Assembly: GCA_002360635.1 (NCBI GenBank)
Contig: DEQW01000003.1
Coordinates: 62,001 to 126,000, forward strand
Origin: Flavobacteriaceae bacterium UBA3356
GTDB lineage: Bacteria; Bacteroidota; Bacteroidia; Flavobacteriales; Flavobacteriaceae
Direction: 5' to 3'
DNA: 64,000 nt
A program made the position numbers and the translations under genes. Numbering within the stretch: the first letter of the stretch is position 1; every line of letters starts with the position of its first letter. Under the pieces are notes generated by a model, which saw only the letters and a list, made by a program, of their open reading frames with translations, was not told the origin of the DNA and did not search any database. This document shows positions 9,601 to 15,665 of the stretch, in pieces.

Positions 9601-10479
9601 TAAAAGTCCTCGACGGGTTTCGGGACCTAAACTAACTTTTGCAATCTCTTTGATGCGAATAGAAGTGAAATCTTCGGAAGTAATGACCGCATTTTCAATA
9701 TCATCAATCGTTTGAATATAACCCAAGCCACGTACCAAATATTCAGCTTTATTAATTTCTAATGTTTGTGCGCCAATATCTTGGTTGCTTTGTTTTACAG
9801 CTTTTACAACTTGGTCTAAACTAATGTTGTATTGGCGCATTAATTCAGGGTTTACATCTATTTGATATTCTTGAACGTAACCACCGATAGAGGCAACTTC
9901 TGAAACACCGCTGGCAGAAGAAAGTGCATATTTTACATAGTAATCCTGAATGCTTCGTAGTTCGTGTAAATCCCAACCGCCAGTAACATTGCCATCTTTA
10001 TCGCGACCTTCTAAAGTGTACCAGAAAATTTGTCCTAATCCGGTTGCATCGGGACCTAATGAAGGGTTAACTCCTTCAGGAAGTAACCCGGAAGGGAGGG
10101 AGTTTAATTTTTCAAGAATACGGCTTCGGCTCCAGTAAAATTCTACATCTTCTTCAAAAATGATATAGATACTCGAAATGCCAAACATAGACGAGCTCCG
10201 TATGGTTTTTACACCGGGAATGCCAAGTAGTGAAGTGGTTAGTGGATAGGTTATTTGATCTTCAATATCCTGTGGCGATCGTCCTTGCCATTTAGTAAAG
10301 ACAATCTGTTGGTTTTCACCAATATCTGGAATTGCATCGACAGCCACGGGGTCAGTTGGTAAAAAACCAGTATCCCAATTAAAAGGAGCGGTTGCAATAC
10401 CCCAACCGACAAATATAACGAGTAACAAAACTGCTACTAGTTTGTTTTCTATTAAAAATTTGATGCTTTTGTTCAGCAT
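6664..10479 (-). CDS. cusA: CusA/CzcA-family heavy-metal RND efflux pump
   Basis: Inner-membrane, proton-driven metal efflux pump, 1271 residues. The N-terminal helix is followed by porter-domain motifs (QIVFTKWQGRSPQDIEDQ, PLTTSLLGIPGVK), the TM4 region with GIAIAIGTMVDVGVILSENI, the porter stretch EFMPSLNEGSFLLMPTS, MLQTGMRAPMGIKIKG, and a C-terminal transmembrane bundle with GIATDDGVVMATYL and KRIRPCLMTTATTILALLP. The usual length is about 1040. The excess includes a hydrophobic insertion of about 130 residues with roughly four extra helices between TM6 and the second large periplasmic loop (about residues 530-660). The start is the ATG at 10477-10479. It overlaps the TolC-type gene by 4 bp. 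Metal specificity (Cu/Ag rather than Zn/Co/Cd) is inferred from copA and the CusB motif. Confidence 0.93.
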   Translation of the reverse strand: MLNKSIKFLIENKLVAVLLLVIFVGWGIATAPFNWDTGFLPTDPVAVDAIPDIGENQQIVFTKWQGRSPQDIEDQITYPLTTSLLGIPGVKTIRSSSMFGISSIYIIFEEDVEFYWSRSRILEKLNSLPSGLLPEGVNPSLGPDATGLGQIFWYTLEGRDKDGNVTGGWDLHELRSIQDYYVKYALSSASGVSEVASIGGYVQEYQIDVNPELMRQYNISLDQVVKAVKQSNQDIGAQTLEINKAEYLVRGLGYIQTIDDIENAVITSEDFTSIRIKEIAKVSLGPETRRGLLDKEGAEVVGGVVVARYGANPMEVINNVKDKINELSAGLPSKTLSDGRTSQLTIVPFYDRTELIQETLGTLNEALTLEILITILVIVIMVFNLRASILISGLLPVAVLMVFISMRIFNVDANIVALSGIAIAIGTMVDVGVILSENIIRHLEENKNKLPINNVVYNATSEVSGAILTAVLTTIISFIPVFTMVGAEGKLFRPLAFTKTMALTASIIVALFLIPPFAAFLFRKKNIRSVFGHILHSILLLIGIVAIAYGYWLGLILIAFGTTGFLKNPKVAARFSEKLVLREQRINTINIIISAIAIVFLLAEYWRPLGFDRSLIMNLLFVSFICFGLLAVFWIFMRYYTRILNWCLQNKFLFLSIPTVIVILGFLIMKNTGKEFMPSLNEGSFLLMPTSLPHAGVEENKRVLQQLDMAVASIPEIETVVGKAGRTESALDPAPLSMYENIIQYKSEYMLNEAGNPQRFKVNDDGFFVLKDGSLIENVNINVSSSAVKNTEASKYNTSTAIDVTREQLIADKDGEYFRNWRPEIQSPDDIWNEIVKVTKLPGVTSAPKLQPIETRLVMLQTGMRAPMGIKIKGQDLKQIEAFGMQLETILKQVEGVKEQAVFADRIVGKPYLLLDINRNRLARYGISIETVQQTLQVAIGGMPLTQTVEGRERYSVRVRYPRELRENPTDLKNIYVPVEGGSPVPLGELVDIRYEKGPQVIKSEDTFLVGYVLFDKLDGFAEVNVVETAQRAIQDKIDAGELTVPKGINYQFTGTYENQVRAEKTLSVVVPLALLIIFLILYFQFKSVATSFMVFSGITVAFAGGFIMIWLYGQDWFLNFGFFGENLRDLFQMHSINLSVAVWVGFIALFGIATDDGVVMATYLTQTFKRNKPDTKVAVRKSIVEAGQKRIRPCLMTTATTILALLPILTSTGRGSDIMIPMAIPSFGGMLIALITLFVVPVLYSWRAETVLSKKQRIENNQSRPKNELI

Positions 10480-10510
10480 AATGTTTGATAATTAAGCAGT
10501 TAAACAAGCC

Positions 10511-10525
10511 TGTGATATGATCACA
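10511..10525. promoter_or_regulatory. Inverted repeat, possible operator in front of the efflux operon
   Basis: TGTGATATGATCACA is a perfect dyad with 6-bp arms (TGTGAT/ATCACA) around a 3-bp centre, 32 bp upstream of the cusA start. A second 8-bp dyad, CTCTTTAG/CTAAAGAG, lies at 10540-10563. No good TAnnTTTG box is seen between the HYC_CC_PP gene and cusA, so these may be operators or processing hairpins in a longer transcript. The regulator is unknown. Confidence 0.35.
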
Positions 10526-10586
10526 AACAAAAGGAATTGCTCTTTAGTTAATCTACTAAAGAGTAATATGAGTACTGTTTAAAATA

Positions 10587-11003
10587 TCAAATAAGGAACG
10601 TCTGGTGTAAAACTGAAATATCTTCTATGAGATAGGGGGGAGAGTAATCTTTAAAGGAATCATTGGTTTCTTCAACTGTCTCAAAAAGATCAATGTACGA
10701 ATAAACAAAAGTAGCTAGAAAAGTTTGCTGTTCAAGAGAAAGGTTTTCAAAAGAAAGCTTTATGTTATCTTCTCCCTCTACAATTAATTGCTTGTCTTTA
10801 CAACAAGAGTCTTTAGTGATATTGGAGTCATAACTTTCTGGGGTAGTTTGAACATCCATCCCACAAGTTTTTACATGCTGTGTAAAACTGTAATCTACTA
10901 ACATTTCTCCACAATAGTGCATATTCACAGTAAATGACATAGTAGTGAAGAGCACTAAAAACGCCATGGAAACTGCACCGAATTTGTGAAAAATTTGTTT
11001 CAT
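10587..11003 (-). CDS. HYC_CC_PP family protein
   Basis: A 138-residue exported protein with a signal helix at about residues 8-27. It carries the three elements that name this Bacteroidota family: HYC near residue 30, a CC pair in SCCKD near 68-69, and a PP pair in YSPPYLI near 122-123. Further Cys, His and Met residues occur (GEM, KTCGMD). The function is not established. The spaced Cys/His residues and the position as first gene of a metal-efflux cluster suggest a periplasmic metal-binding or sensing protein, which is inference. A 107-bp gap separates it from cusA on the same strand. Confidence 0.78.
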   Translation of the reverse strand: MKQIFHKFGAVSMAFLVLFTTMSFTVNMHYCGEMLVDYSFTQHVKTCGMDVQTTPESYDSNITKDSCCKDKQLIVEGEDNIKLSFENLSLEQQTFLATFVYSYIDLFETVEETNDSFKDYSPPYLIEDISVLHQTFLI

Positions 11004-11011
11004 ACTAATTA

Positions 11012-11019
11012 CAAAGATA
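11012..11019 (-). promoter_or_regulatory. Candidate minus-7 promoter box for the HYC_CC_PP gene
   Basis: TATCTTTG on the minus strand fits the Bacteroidota TAnnTTTG box. It ends only 8 bp before the ATG at 11003, so the transcript would be leaderless or nearly so. Confidence 0.4.
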
Positions 11020-11122
11020 ATAATTTTTAAAATAGAAAGTAACGGAATGAAATAATCGAGATTTTTGTGCCTGGGATTACTGCTGTGATCCTGAATGAGC
11101 TCTCACGTTAAAATAGAAAGTC

Positions 11123-11185
11123 CAATCGCTTGGGCGATTGTTTTTTCCTTCCAGTCCATATATAAAAGACTGAAAAAAGTCTTTT
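11123..11185. other. Two hairpins between tRNA-Arg and the metal island
   Basis: Hairpin one has arms CAATCGC/GCGATTG (11123-11140) followed by six T on the plus strand. Hairpin two has arms AAAAGACT/AGTCTTTT (11164-11185). With the terminator at 11201-11230 they give three stem-loops in about 110 bp, probably insulating the convergent or tandem units. No gene is apparent here. Confidence 0.4.
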
Positions 11186-11200
11186 GACATTCTCTGAAAC

Positions 11201-11230
11201 GAAAAAATCCATTCCCGAAAAGGGAATGGA
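11201..11230 (-). terminator. Rho-independent terminator after tRNA-Arg
   Basis: On the minus strand TCCATTCCC and GGGAATGGA form a 9-bp stem with a TTTTC loop, followed directly by six T. It lies 13 nt downstream of the tRNA 3' end. Confidence 0.75.
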
Positions 11231-11243
11231 CTTCTGCTCTAAG

Positions 11244-11317
11244 TGACCTTGCCAGGATTCAAACCTGGAACCTCCTGAGCCGTAATCAGGTGCGCTATTC
11301 AGTTGCGCCACAAGGCC
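11244..11317 (-). tRNA. tRNA-Arg (anticodon ACG)
   Basis: A 74-nt cloverleaf on the minus strand. The acceptor is GGCCTTG/CAAGGTC with one G-U pair and discriminator A. The D stem is GCGC/GCGC. The anticodon stem is CCTGA/TCAGG with loop TTACGGC (anticodon ACG, expected to be modified to ICG and read CGN codons). The T arm is CCAGG-TTTGAAT-CCTGG. CCA is not encoded, as is common in Bacteroidota. Confidence 0.97.
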
Positions 11318-11423
11318 TTTTTTAAGTGTGAAACAAAGAAGAAAAAATAAATCTCATTTGTTTCGGGGTGCAAATATATTTCTTTTTACCTTTATAGACA
11401 AAGCACTTTCGTAAAAAATTACA

Positions 11424-11936
11424 ATGGATATAGAAAAATACATTCGTGAAATTCCTGATTTTCCAAAACCGGGGGTAAATTTTAAAGATATAACCCCTTT
11501 ATTGGCCAGTGCCGAAGCTACTTCTTTTTGTTTGGAGCAGTTGTACGCATTAACTGAAAATCAAAAAATAGATAAGGTTGTAGGGATTGAATCCCGTGGC
11601 TTTTTATTTGGCACCCTATTGGCCAAAGAACTAAAAGCTGGTTTTGTTCCGGTACGTAAAGCAGGCAAATTGCCCCACGATACGTTAAAACAGCCCTATG
11701 CATTGGAATATGGGATGGATGCTTTGGAAATTCATGAAGATGCTATACAGAAGGGAGATAAAGTATTACTGCACGATGATATTTTAGCTACAGGAGGTAC
11801 TGCGCGCGCCGCTTGCCAATTAATAGAAAAATTGGGAGGTGAAATTGTACAATGTAATTTTTTAATTGAATTGGAATTTTTAAAAGGGGCGGCAAAATTA
11901 AAATCGTATGAAATTAGATCATTACTTTGTTATTGA
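11424..11936 (+). CDS. apt: Adenine phosphoribosyltransferase
   Basis: Salvages adenine with PRPP to AMP plus pyrophosphate in the cytoplasm. The 170 residues match the usual family length. Visible motifs are the N-terminal IPDFPKPGVNFKDITPLL, the substrate segment GIESRGFLFG, FVPVRKAGKLP, and the PRPP-binding loop VLLHDDILATGGTARAA around residue 115. A TACCTTTA near-match to the promoter box lies upstream at 11387-11394. The 3' end overlaps the convergent small gene at 11930-12085 by 7 bp. Confidence 0.96.
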   Translation: MDIEKYIREIPDFPKPGVNFKDITPLLASAEATSFCLEQLYALTENQKIDKVVGIESRGFLFGTLLAKELKAGFVPVRKAGKLPHDTLKQPYALEYGMDALEIHEDAIQKGDKVLLHDDILATGGTARAACQLIEKLGGEIVQCNFLIELEFLKGAAKLKSYEIRSLLCY

Positions 11937-12085
11937 TTAACCGCATTTTTCGTAACCCAAAGTTTATAGCCAAATATTGCCAGCTGAAACTTTGATGCTT
12001 TTGATAAGTCCACATCTTTTTTGGTAAAGCTGGGAAGTAGCTTTTTGTTCAACTTTGCCAATGCTTTAAAAAATTGCTTTTTCAT
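11930..12085 (-). CDS. Small conserved flavobacterial protein (51 aa)
   Basis: The minus-strand ORF starts at the ATG 12083-12085 and ends with TAA at 11930-11932. It encodes a basic peptide beginning MKKQFFKALAKLNKKLLPSF and continuing with DLSKASKFQLAIFGYKLW. I recall similar 50-residue proteins in many flavobacterial genomes, sometimes named SsrA-binding protein without good reason; it does not resemble SmpB. The function is unknown. It is convergent with apt. Confidence 0.7.
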   Translation of the reverse strand: MKKQFFKALAKLNKKLLPSFTKKDVDLSKASKFQLAIFGYKLWVTKNAVNQ

Positions 12086-12148
12086 ACATATAAAAATAAA
12101 AAAACCTTCCTAAAACAAGGAAGGTTTAAGAAATTTATAAGAGTTGGT

Positions 12149-13939
12149 TTATTGTTTAGTAGTTATTTCAATAACACCGTTTACCCCTTTGCCGCCGTAT
12201 TTTTTTAGTGCTTTTTCACCTTTTAGCACATTTATTTTTTCGATAGCATCTGGAGGTAGTAGTTTTAAAGCTTTTTTAGGCGTTTCTTTTCCATCTACAT
12301 AATATAAAGGTTCGTTGTCTGTATTAAATTTATTCAACCTCGTTTTTGAACTGTTGAAATACATGGTATCCTTATCAACAATAAGCTTAGCAGAATCACC
12401 TGAGCGTTGTGTCATCGACAATCTGCGCTTTTTCATTTTCTTTTTAAGCTTTTGCATTTTTGTTTTTTGTAAGGCTCTCATCTCTTCTTGACGCTCTTTC
12501 ATTACTTCTTTTCTTTCCTGCATTTGCTTCTTAATAACCTCTTTTCTTTCTTCAATTTCTTTTTTTCGTTCTGAAATCATTTTATCACGTTCTGCCATCA
12601 TTTTTTGTCGCTGCATTTCTTGTTCTTCAGTCAAAACAGTTCGCGAACTTATACTGCCATTTTCTGAAACAGCAAGTACAAAATCATTAATAGGCTGACC
12701 ACTGCTTACACTATAATTATTATTATTGCCGCGTGTATCACTGTATGAAATAGAAATTCCAGTAATTTCACCTTTGCTGTTAAAATTCAAATTATTGTAA
12801 TTAAAACTAGCATTGTGCTCTTTTTTAAATTTTTGTTTATAGGCCTCCAGTTCTTCAACGGTGGTATTTTTAGTAATACGAATTTGAAACCCTTTTACGG
12901 AGTCTTGCTGAACTGAAACACTTCTTTTTTCTGAAGAAACGATATTAGCTTTTTTTTCTGAAGCTTTATTTTTTTTGTCAAATTTATCTACAGATTCGGT
13001 AATAGGTTTTTCTTCTGAAATGTCCTTTTCATTAGTCTGAATAGAATTAACAACCGAAGGTTGTTCGGTTTCCAGGTAGTAAATCTTTTCATTTACATTA
13101 AAACCCCACAGAAATATAGCTAAGAGTGGCAAAATGGTTAGTAGTTTTAACGTGTTTACTTTTTTTGAATTGTTTTTGTTTAACATGACGATTCGTTTTT
13201 TTGTGAATGATTGATAAAAATTAGTAGCAAGCGCCGGAACTTTAAAAGTCGATGAAGCTTTTACCAGCGCTATTTGATAGTCTCTTTTTGATGAAACCAT
13301 CGAAGCGGTTTCGTAATCTGCAATATATTCCAAGTTTTCTTCAACACTTTTTTTATATAGCCAAGCAATAGGGTTTGCCCATTGGAATAAGGAAATTACA
13401 TTGGCCATTAAAATATCTACGGAATGCCATTGATAAGCGTGTACTTTTTCATGATTTAAAATCATAGAAAGTTCTTCTTCACTATGTAAAGAAGGGTTGT
13501 AAACTATATAGTTAAAAAATGAAAACGGAAGGATGGTTTCGTCTATGGTTATGTACTTAAAACTATTTTTGGCAATAGCGGGATGCTTTTTTATAAGTAG
13601 CAGTAAAGAAAAAAGTTGTTTTAAAAACCGAATAAATAGTACGCCAACAATAAAGAAATATAAAATGCCAACAACATACCACCAGTCTATTTGTTGAGAT
13701 GCGATAGCTAATTGGGGAGAAATTTCCTCAGAATAATTTGCGAGGTATGTTTTTGGGTTAGAAACGGTAACTGTTTTAGTGAACTGAACAATGGGGAGAA
13801 TAAATGAGAAAAGAAATCCGCTTGCTAAAAACAGTCTGTTTGTTGTAAAATGAGTGTCACTTTTTAATAGTGTCGCATATACAAAGTAGAACAAAGAGAG
13901 TATTAAAGCAGATTTACCTATATATATGAGTACGTCCAT
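12149..13939 (-). CDS. M56 family metallopeptidase (BlaR1-like) with TonB-plug-like tail
   Basis: Membrane protease-sensor paired with the BlaI-type repressor encoded upstream. The N-terminal 270 residues contain about four transmembrane helices and the zinc motif HEKVHAYQWH (HExxH). A fifth helix (LLTILPLLAIFLWGF) precedes a long periplasmic region with a charged Met/Glu/Arg/Lys coiled coil. The final 55 residues (PLYYVDGKE, AIEKINVLKGEKALKKYG, GVNGVIEITTKQ) look like the plug motif of TonB-dependent receptors. I chose the ATG at 13937-13939, 1 bp after the repressor stop. A longer frame from 13954 adds five residues. The signal it senses is unknown. There is no penicillin-binding BlaR1 domain, so beta-lactam sensing is not implied. 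Confidence 0.88.
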   Translation of the reverse strand: MDVLIYIGKSALILSLFYFVYATLLKSDTHFTTNRLFLASGFLFSFILPIVQFTKTVTVSNPKTYLANYSEEISPQLAIASQQIDWWYVVGILYFFIVGVLFIRFLKQLFSLLLLIKKHPAIAKNSFKYITIDETILPFSFFNYIVYNPSLHSEEELSMILNHEKVHAYQWHSVDILMANVISLFQWANPIAWLYKKSVEENLEYIADYETASMVSSKRDYQIALVKASSTFKVPALATNFYQSFTKKRIVMLNKNNSKKVNTLKLLTILPLLAIFLWGFNVNEKIYYLETEQPSVVNSIQTNEKDISEEKPITESVDKFDKKNKASEKKANIVSSEKRSVSVQQDSVKGFQIRITKNTTVEELEAYKQKFKKEHNASFNYNNLNFNSKGEITGISISYSDTRGNNNNYSVSSGQPINDFVLAVSENGSISSRTVLTEEQEMQRQKMMAERDKMISERKKEIEERKEVIKKQMQERKEVMKERQEEMRALQKTKMQKLKKKMKKRRLSMTQRSGDSAKLIVDKDTMYFNSSKTRLNKFNTDNEPLYYVDGKETPKKALKLLPPDAIEKINVLKGEKALKKYGGKGVNGVIEITTKQ

Positions 13940-13940
13940 A

Positions 13941-14294
13941 TTATTTGTTTTCAATTATTTCTAATATTTCCCTTAGTTCGGTAGCACTTATTTTTTCTTC
14001 TTTGGCAAAAAAGGAAACCATACTTTTATAGCTATTGTTAAAATACTTTTTTGTGGCAAGGTTCATAAAACGCTCTGTATATTCAACTTTGCTAACGATG
14101 GGGAAGTATTGATGTGTTTTTCCGTAGGCAGTATGCGAAACAAACCCTTTTTCTTCCAAATTGCGCACAATGGTCGATACGGTATTGTAATGATTCTTTC
14201 CAGGCAAAAGCGCTATAATTTCTTTAACGAAGGCCTTTTCCAATTGCCAAAGAGCCTGCATTATTTCTTCTTCTTTATTTGTAAGTCGTTCCAT
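13941..14294 (-). CDS. BlaI/MecI/CopY-family transcriptional repressor
   Basis: A 117-residue winged-helix repressor. The N-terminal stretch EEEIMQALWQLEKAFVKEI and HYNTVSTIVRNLEEKGFV form the DNA-binding helices, and the C-terminal part dimerises. In the known BlaR1/BlaI circuit the M56 protease triggers removal of the repressor. The arrangement here (repressor first, M56 gene 1 bp later) supports the same logic. It is likely autoregulated through the repeats at 14305-14353. Its targets are unknown. Confidence 0.92.
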   Translation of the reverse strand: MERLTNKEEEIMQALWQLEKAFVKEIIALLPGKNHYNTVSTIVRNLEEKGFVSHTAYGKTHQYFPIVSKVEYTERFMNLATKKYFNNSYKSMVSFFAKEEKISATELREILEIIENK

Positions 14295-14304
14295 AGGGGG
14301 TAAA

Positions 14305-14353
14305 TGTAAAACTATCTATTTAGTTACAAAACTATTTTTATAGTTATATAACT
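14305..14353 (-). promoter_or_regulatory. Promoter and probable operator of the BlaI/M56 operon
   Basis: A minus-strand TAGTTTTG box (14327-14334) fits TAnnTTTG. Around it lie two direct repeats, TGTAAAACTAT (14305-14315) and TACAAAACTAT (14325-14335), 20 bp apart. A dyad AACTAT/ATAGTT (14330-14345) and the palindrome AGTTATATAACT (14342-14353) overlap them. Repeated TACA/AACTAT elements over a promoter fit BlaI-type autorepression. Confidence 0.5.
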
Positions 14354-14522
14354 GAAATTTTAGTTTGTTATTGTATTTCCGATACAGATTTGTAATTTTT
14401 ATGTCTACTCCAAATTCAGTCAAACACACGAATATCGTAATGTAGCACGTTTTGTCTATTTCGTATTTTGTATATCGTAAATCGTGTTCCATTTTAGTAT
14501 CTTCGCAGCTCAAAATAATCTT

Positions 14523-15482
14523 ATGGGGATTTCTATACTTTTTGTTTTTCTAGGCTTATTGTTATTGGTAGTAGGGGGCGAATTTTTAGTGCGTTCTTCG
14601 GTCGCTTTGTCGTTTAAATTACGAATGTCAAAAATGGTCATTGGGTTAACCGTAGTTTCTTTTGCAACCTCAACTCCAGAGCTATTGGTGAGTGTGCAGG
14701 CTGCTCTGGATGGGTTTAGTGATATTTCCTTAGGGAACGTTATAGGTTCAAATATTGCAAATATAGGCTTAGTCCTTGGTATAACGGCTTTTATTGCACC
14801 GCTTACAATAGATCGTGATTTCTATAAGTTTAATTGGCCGGTTATGATGTTGCTTTCTATTGCGCTTTATTTTTTACTGAAAAGTGGAAATGGATTAAAT
14901 AGAATGGAAGGAGGCGTTTTTGTTATTTTACTTGTAGTATACTTATTTCTTCTTATAAAAAGAGCCCGATTACAAAAAGATCCTGAACCCGTTGAAGAGG
15001 AAGTTGACGTAGCCCTTTCTAAAGCATCCAGTTTTAAAATAATAATTTGGCTTTTATTGGGAGGTCTAGGTTTGTGGGGCGGAAGTGAGTTGTTGGTAAC
15101 AGGCGCCGTAGATATGGCTACAGCATTAGGTGTGACTGAACGAGTTATTGCAGTAACGATGATCGCAATAGGTACAAGCGTTCCAGAACTGGCAGCATCG
15201 GTAATTGCAGCTTTAAAAAAGGAAAAAGCAATTTCGTTGGGTAATTTAATAGGCTCGAATATTTTCAATATTGCATCTGTGTTAGGGATCACTGCAGTTA
15301 TAGAACCAATAGCTGTAAAGAGCCAAGAGGTGTTGACCAACGACATTTTCTGGATGTTAGGCTTTGCAGTTATTTTAATTCCATTGGCATTTATCCCAAA
15401 GAAGTTTGAAATAGGCAGGCTAAAGGGGTTGCTGATTCTTGCTGCGTATGTAGGCTTTATAAGTTTAGCTCTTTTAGAATAA
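14523..15482 (+). CDS. Calcium/sodium antiporter (CaCA family, YrbG-like)
   Basis: An inner-membrane cation exchanger of 319 residues with about ten helices in two inverted halves. Each half carries the alpha-repeat: GGEFLVRSSVALSFKL...FATSTPELLVS at the N-terminus, and GGSELLVTGA...IAIGTSVPELAAS with GNLIGSNIFNIASVLG at the C-terminus. The acidic residue in the (T/S)PEL motif is the ion ligand. I prefer the ATG at 14523. The 13 extra residues from 14484 are not hydrophobic-leader-like and include the TATCTTCG promoter-like box at 14500-14507. Confidence 0.9.
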   Translation: MGISILFVFLGLLLLVVGGEFLVRSSVALSFKLRMSKMVIGLTVVSFATSTPELLVSVQAALDGFSDISLGNVIGSNIANIGLVLGITAFIAPLTIDRDFYKFNWPVMMLLSIALYFLLKSGNGLNRMEGGVFVILLVVYLFLLIKRARLQKDPEPVEEEVDVALSKASSFKIIIWLLLGGLGLWGGSELLVTGAVDMATALGVTERVIAVTMIAIGTSVPELAASVIAALKKEKAISLGNLIGSNIFNIASVLGITAVIEPIAVKSQEVLTNDIFWMLGFAVILIPLAFIPKKFEIGRLKGLLILAAYVGFISLALLE

Positions 15483-15624
15483 TTTATTGAACCTGCAAAG
15501 GTTGGTTACTGCAAAAACATACTTATTTTCTATTTGACCCCTTAAATTTTAGGGTTGTCAACAAATTATACACATTTATTGATAACTTAACATTAAAAAT
15601 TAGGGGGTGTGAGAAAAATAAACT

Positions 15625-15632
15625 TATTTTTG
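15625..15632 (+). promoter_or_regulatory. Candidate minus-7 box for glutamine synthetase
   Basis: TATTTTTG fits TAnnTTTG and lies 33 bp before the ATG at 15666. Its position inside the longer reading that starts at GTG 15609 argues for the shorter protein. Confidence 0.4.
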
Positions 15633-15665
15633 CCCCATCTTAATTTTAAACAAAAGGAAAACTGT

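Noticed and set aside
11108..11311. 67-residue minus-strand ORF beginning MAQLNSAPDYGSGG
   Set aside because: Its first 20 or so codons are a translation of tRNA-Arg, a well-known annotation artefact; the rest is terminator and spacer.
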